Part shown: piece after piece, positions 5,560-6,431 of the stretch
Layout of the letters: each line of letters opens with the position of its first letter
How positions within the stretch are numbered: position 1 is the first letter of the stretch
Assembly (NCBI GenBank): GCA_002361095.1
Contig: DERU01000263.1
Span: forward strand, 7,473 to 13,903
DNA from: Lachnospiraceae bacterium UBA3332
GTDB lineage: Bacteria; Bacillota; Clostridia; Lachnospirales; Lachnospiraceae
DNA: 6,431 bases
Direction of reading: 5' to 3'
The notes under the pieces: generated by a model
What the model was told of the DNA's origin: nothing
Database searches by the model: none
The model's input: the letters and a program-made list of their open reading frames with translations, nothing else
Translations under genes and position numbers: made by a program

Positions 5560-6396
5560 ATGGCAAAAAAGAGATTTACACAGCGTTTTTCATGGCTGGC
5601 CCCGCTCCGAAAGCGGCAGCGGGTGTTTTTCTTTTATATGGGGATGCGTTGGGACGGCGCAAATTACAGTGGGGTATTGCAGGAAAAATCGCTGCCCTAC
5701 AGGGGTTTTGCGTCCAAATGCCCCATGTACAACACGGATACCGGGTTTCCCATGGTGTATCAGGAAAACAAGGTGCACAATTTGAAACTGGCGGCCGCAA
5801 AGCTGGACGGGCTTTTGATCCGGCCCGGGGAGACGTTTTCGTTTTGGAAGGCGGTCCGTTTTGCGGATCGGGGGACGCCTTATAAAGAGGGGCTGGCGGT
5901 GGTGGACGGAAAGCTGACCACGGTACAGGGCGGCGGGCTGTGCCAGATCACCAATCTTTTGTTTTGGGTGTTTTTGCATACGCCGCTGACGGTAGTAGAG
6001 CGGCATGGCCATCAGGCGAAGGATTTTCCGGAGCCGTCCAGCGACGCTTTGGCGGGAGTGGATGCCGCCGTGGTGGAAGGGTGGAAAGATTTAAAGGTCA
6101 AAAACGAGACGGACACCGTTTATCAGATTCGGCTGTCTTTCGACGAAAGGCATATTATCGGGGAAATTTATACGGATAAAAAGCCGGAATTTGTCTGGCA
6201 GGTGGAAAACGGGAAAATTTTATACCGCAGGGAGCAGGACGCGGTCTGGGAAGAGGCGGAAGTACTGCAGCGCAGGCTGTCCTGTCAGAACGGGGAGGCG
6301 ACGGCGTATCGGATGCTGTACAAAAACCGGTGCAGGATCGGCTATGCGCTGCCGGAAGGGATGCCTGTTGTAGAGCGGGCAGGGAGGCCAGGTTGA
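5560..6396 (+). CDS. vanW: VanW-family protein
   Basis: This is a 278-residue protein, close to the length of enterococcal VanW (about 275 from memory). The ATG at 5560 follows GGGGAGG (5550-5556); the in-frame ATG at 5512 would add 16 Gly/Arg residues and has no site. The N-terminus (MAKKRFTQRF) resembles VanW of vanB clusters. The core includes MVYQENKVHNLKLAA, LLIRPGETFSFW (86-97), TPYKEGLAVVDGKLTTVQGG, GGGLCQITNLLFWVFLHTPL (124-143; Cys128, His140) and FPEPSSDALAGVD, all characteristic of the VanW family. No signal peptide or clear membrane segment is seen. VanW has no established biochemical activity; it accompanies vanB-type resistance genes, and related domains occur in many Clostridia outside resistance clusters. 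Here it sits after a VanRS-like pair, but no vanH, ligase or vanX follows within the window, and a hairpin lies at its stop. It probably responds to VanRS. Confidence 0.93.
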   Translation: MAKKRFTQRFSWLAPLRKRQRVFFFYMGMRWDGANYSGVLQEKSLPYRGFASKCPMYNTDTGFPMVYQENKVHNLKLAAAKLDGLLIRPGETFSFWKAVRFADRGTPYKEGLAVVDGKLTTVQGGGLCQITNLLFWVFLHTPLTVVERHGHQAKDFPEPSSDALAGVDAAVVEGWKDLKVKNETDTVYQIRLSFDERHIIGEIYTDKKPEFVWQVENGKILYRREQDAVWEEAEVLQRRLSCQNGEATAYRMLYKNRCRIGYALPEGMPVVERAGRPG

Positions 6397-6418
6397 AAAA
6401 CCTGACAGTTTTTCAACC
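6389..6418 (+). terminator. Hairpin region overlapping the vanW-like stop, probable intrinsic terminator
   Basis: Two mutually exclusive structures overlap the TGA stop (6394-6396). CAGGTT (6389-6394) pairs with AACCTG (6399-6404) around a GAAA tetraloop, followed four bases later by TTTTT (6409-6413), which resembles a terminator. Alternatively GGTTGAAAAAC (6391-6401) pairs with GTTTTTCAACC (6408-6418), an 11-bp perfect stem with a 6-base loop that could act from either direction. The T-run belongs to the stem in the second form. Nothing is seen in the last 13 bases of the window. Confidence 0.55.
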
Positions 6419-6431
6419 GTGAATTTACGCC

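Noticed and set aside
5471..5785. Plus-strand open frame of 104 codons starting in the vanW leader
   Set aside because: It overlaps the vanW-like gene in another frame, has no ribosome binding site and no recognisable product.

Overview
This window looks like chromosomal DNA from a Gram-positive Clostridia bacterium, most plausibly Lachnospiraceae or a close relative. This is inference from the mix of VanR/VanS/VanW-family proteins, a lipobox lipoprotein, GGGAGG-type ribosome binding sites and moderately GC-rich genes. One stretch, about 5254-5470, is strikingly AT-rich.

Left part (1-2235): the 3' end of an MBOAT-family O-acyltransferase gene (AlgI/DltB/PatA type) is followed 42 bases later by a gene for an AlgX/AlgJ/DHHW-like SGNH-fold protein. 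The pair is a typical two-protein machine: the membrane protein moves an acyl group across the membrane and the extracytoplasmic partner transfers it to a cell-surface glycan. Middle left (2236-3128): a lipoprotein gene with a 24-bp in-frame tandem repeat (Ala/Gln/Glu helix) and a small C-terminal module. After it comes a GC-rich gap that ends in a long hairpin just ahead of the next gene.

Right part (3129-6431): a VanR-like response regulator and a VanS-like sensor kinase overlap by 8 bp, the kinase using a TTG start. A short XRE-type HTH gene points back at the kinase and shares a 6-bp overlapping stop palindrome with it. An AT-rich divergent control region follows, then a VanW-family gene ending in a hairpin. 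In known vanB-type clusters VanRS controls vanY-vanW-vanH-vanB-vanX. Here only the regulators and VanW are present, and the hairpin after VanW suggests it is transcribed alone. The control region upstream of vanW holds a tandem repeat with a close match to the VanR recognition sequence as I remember it, placed where a -35 would be, and a good -10 follows. My working model is that this VanRS system directly activates a stand-alone vanW, with the small HTH protein as a second local regulator. No D-Ala-D-Lac/D-Ser ligase, VanH, VanX or VanY is present in the window, so nothing here by itself predicts glycopeptide resistance.
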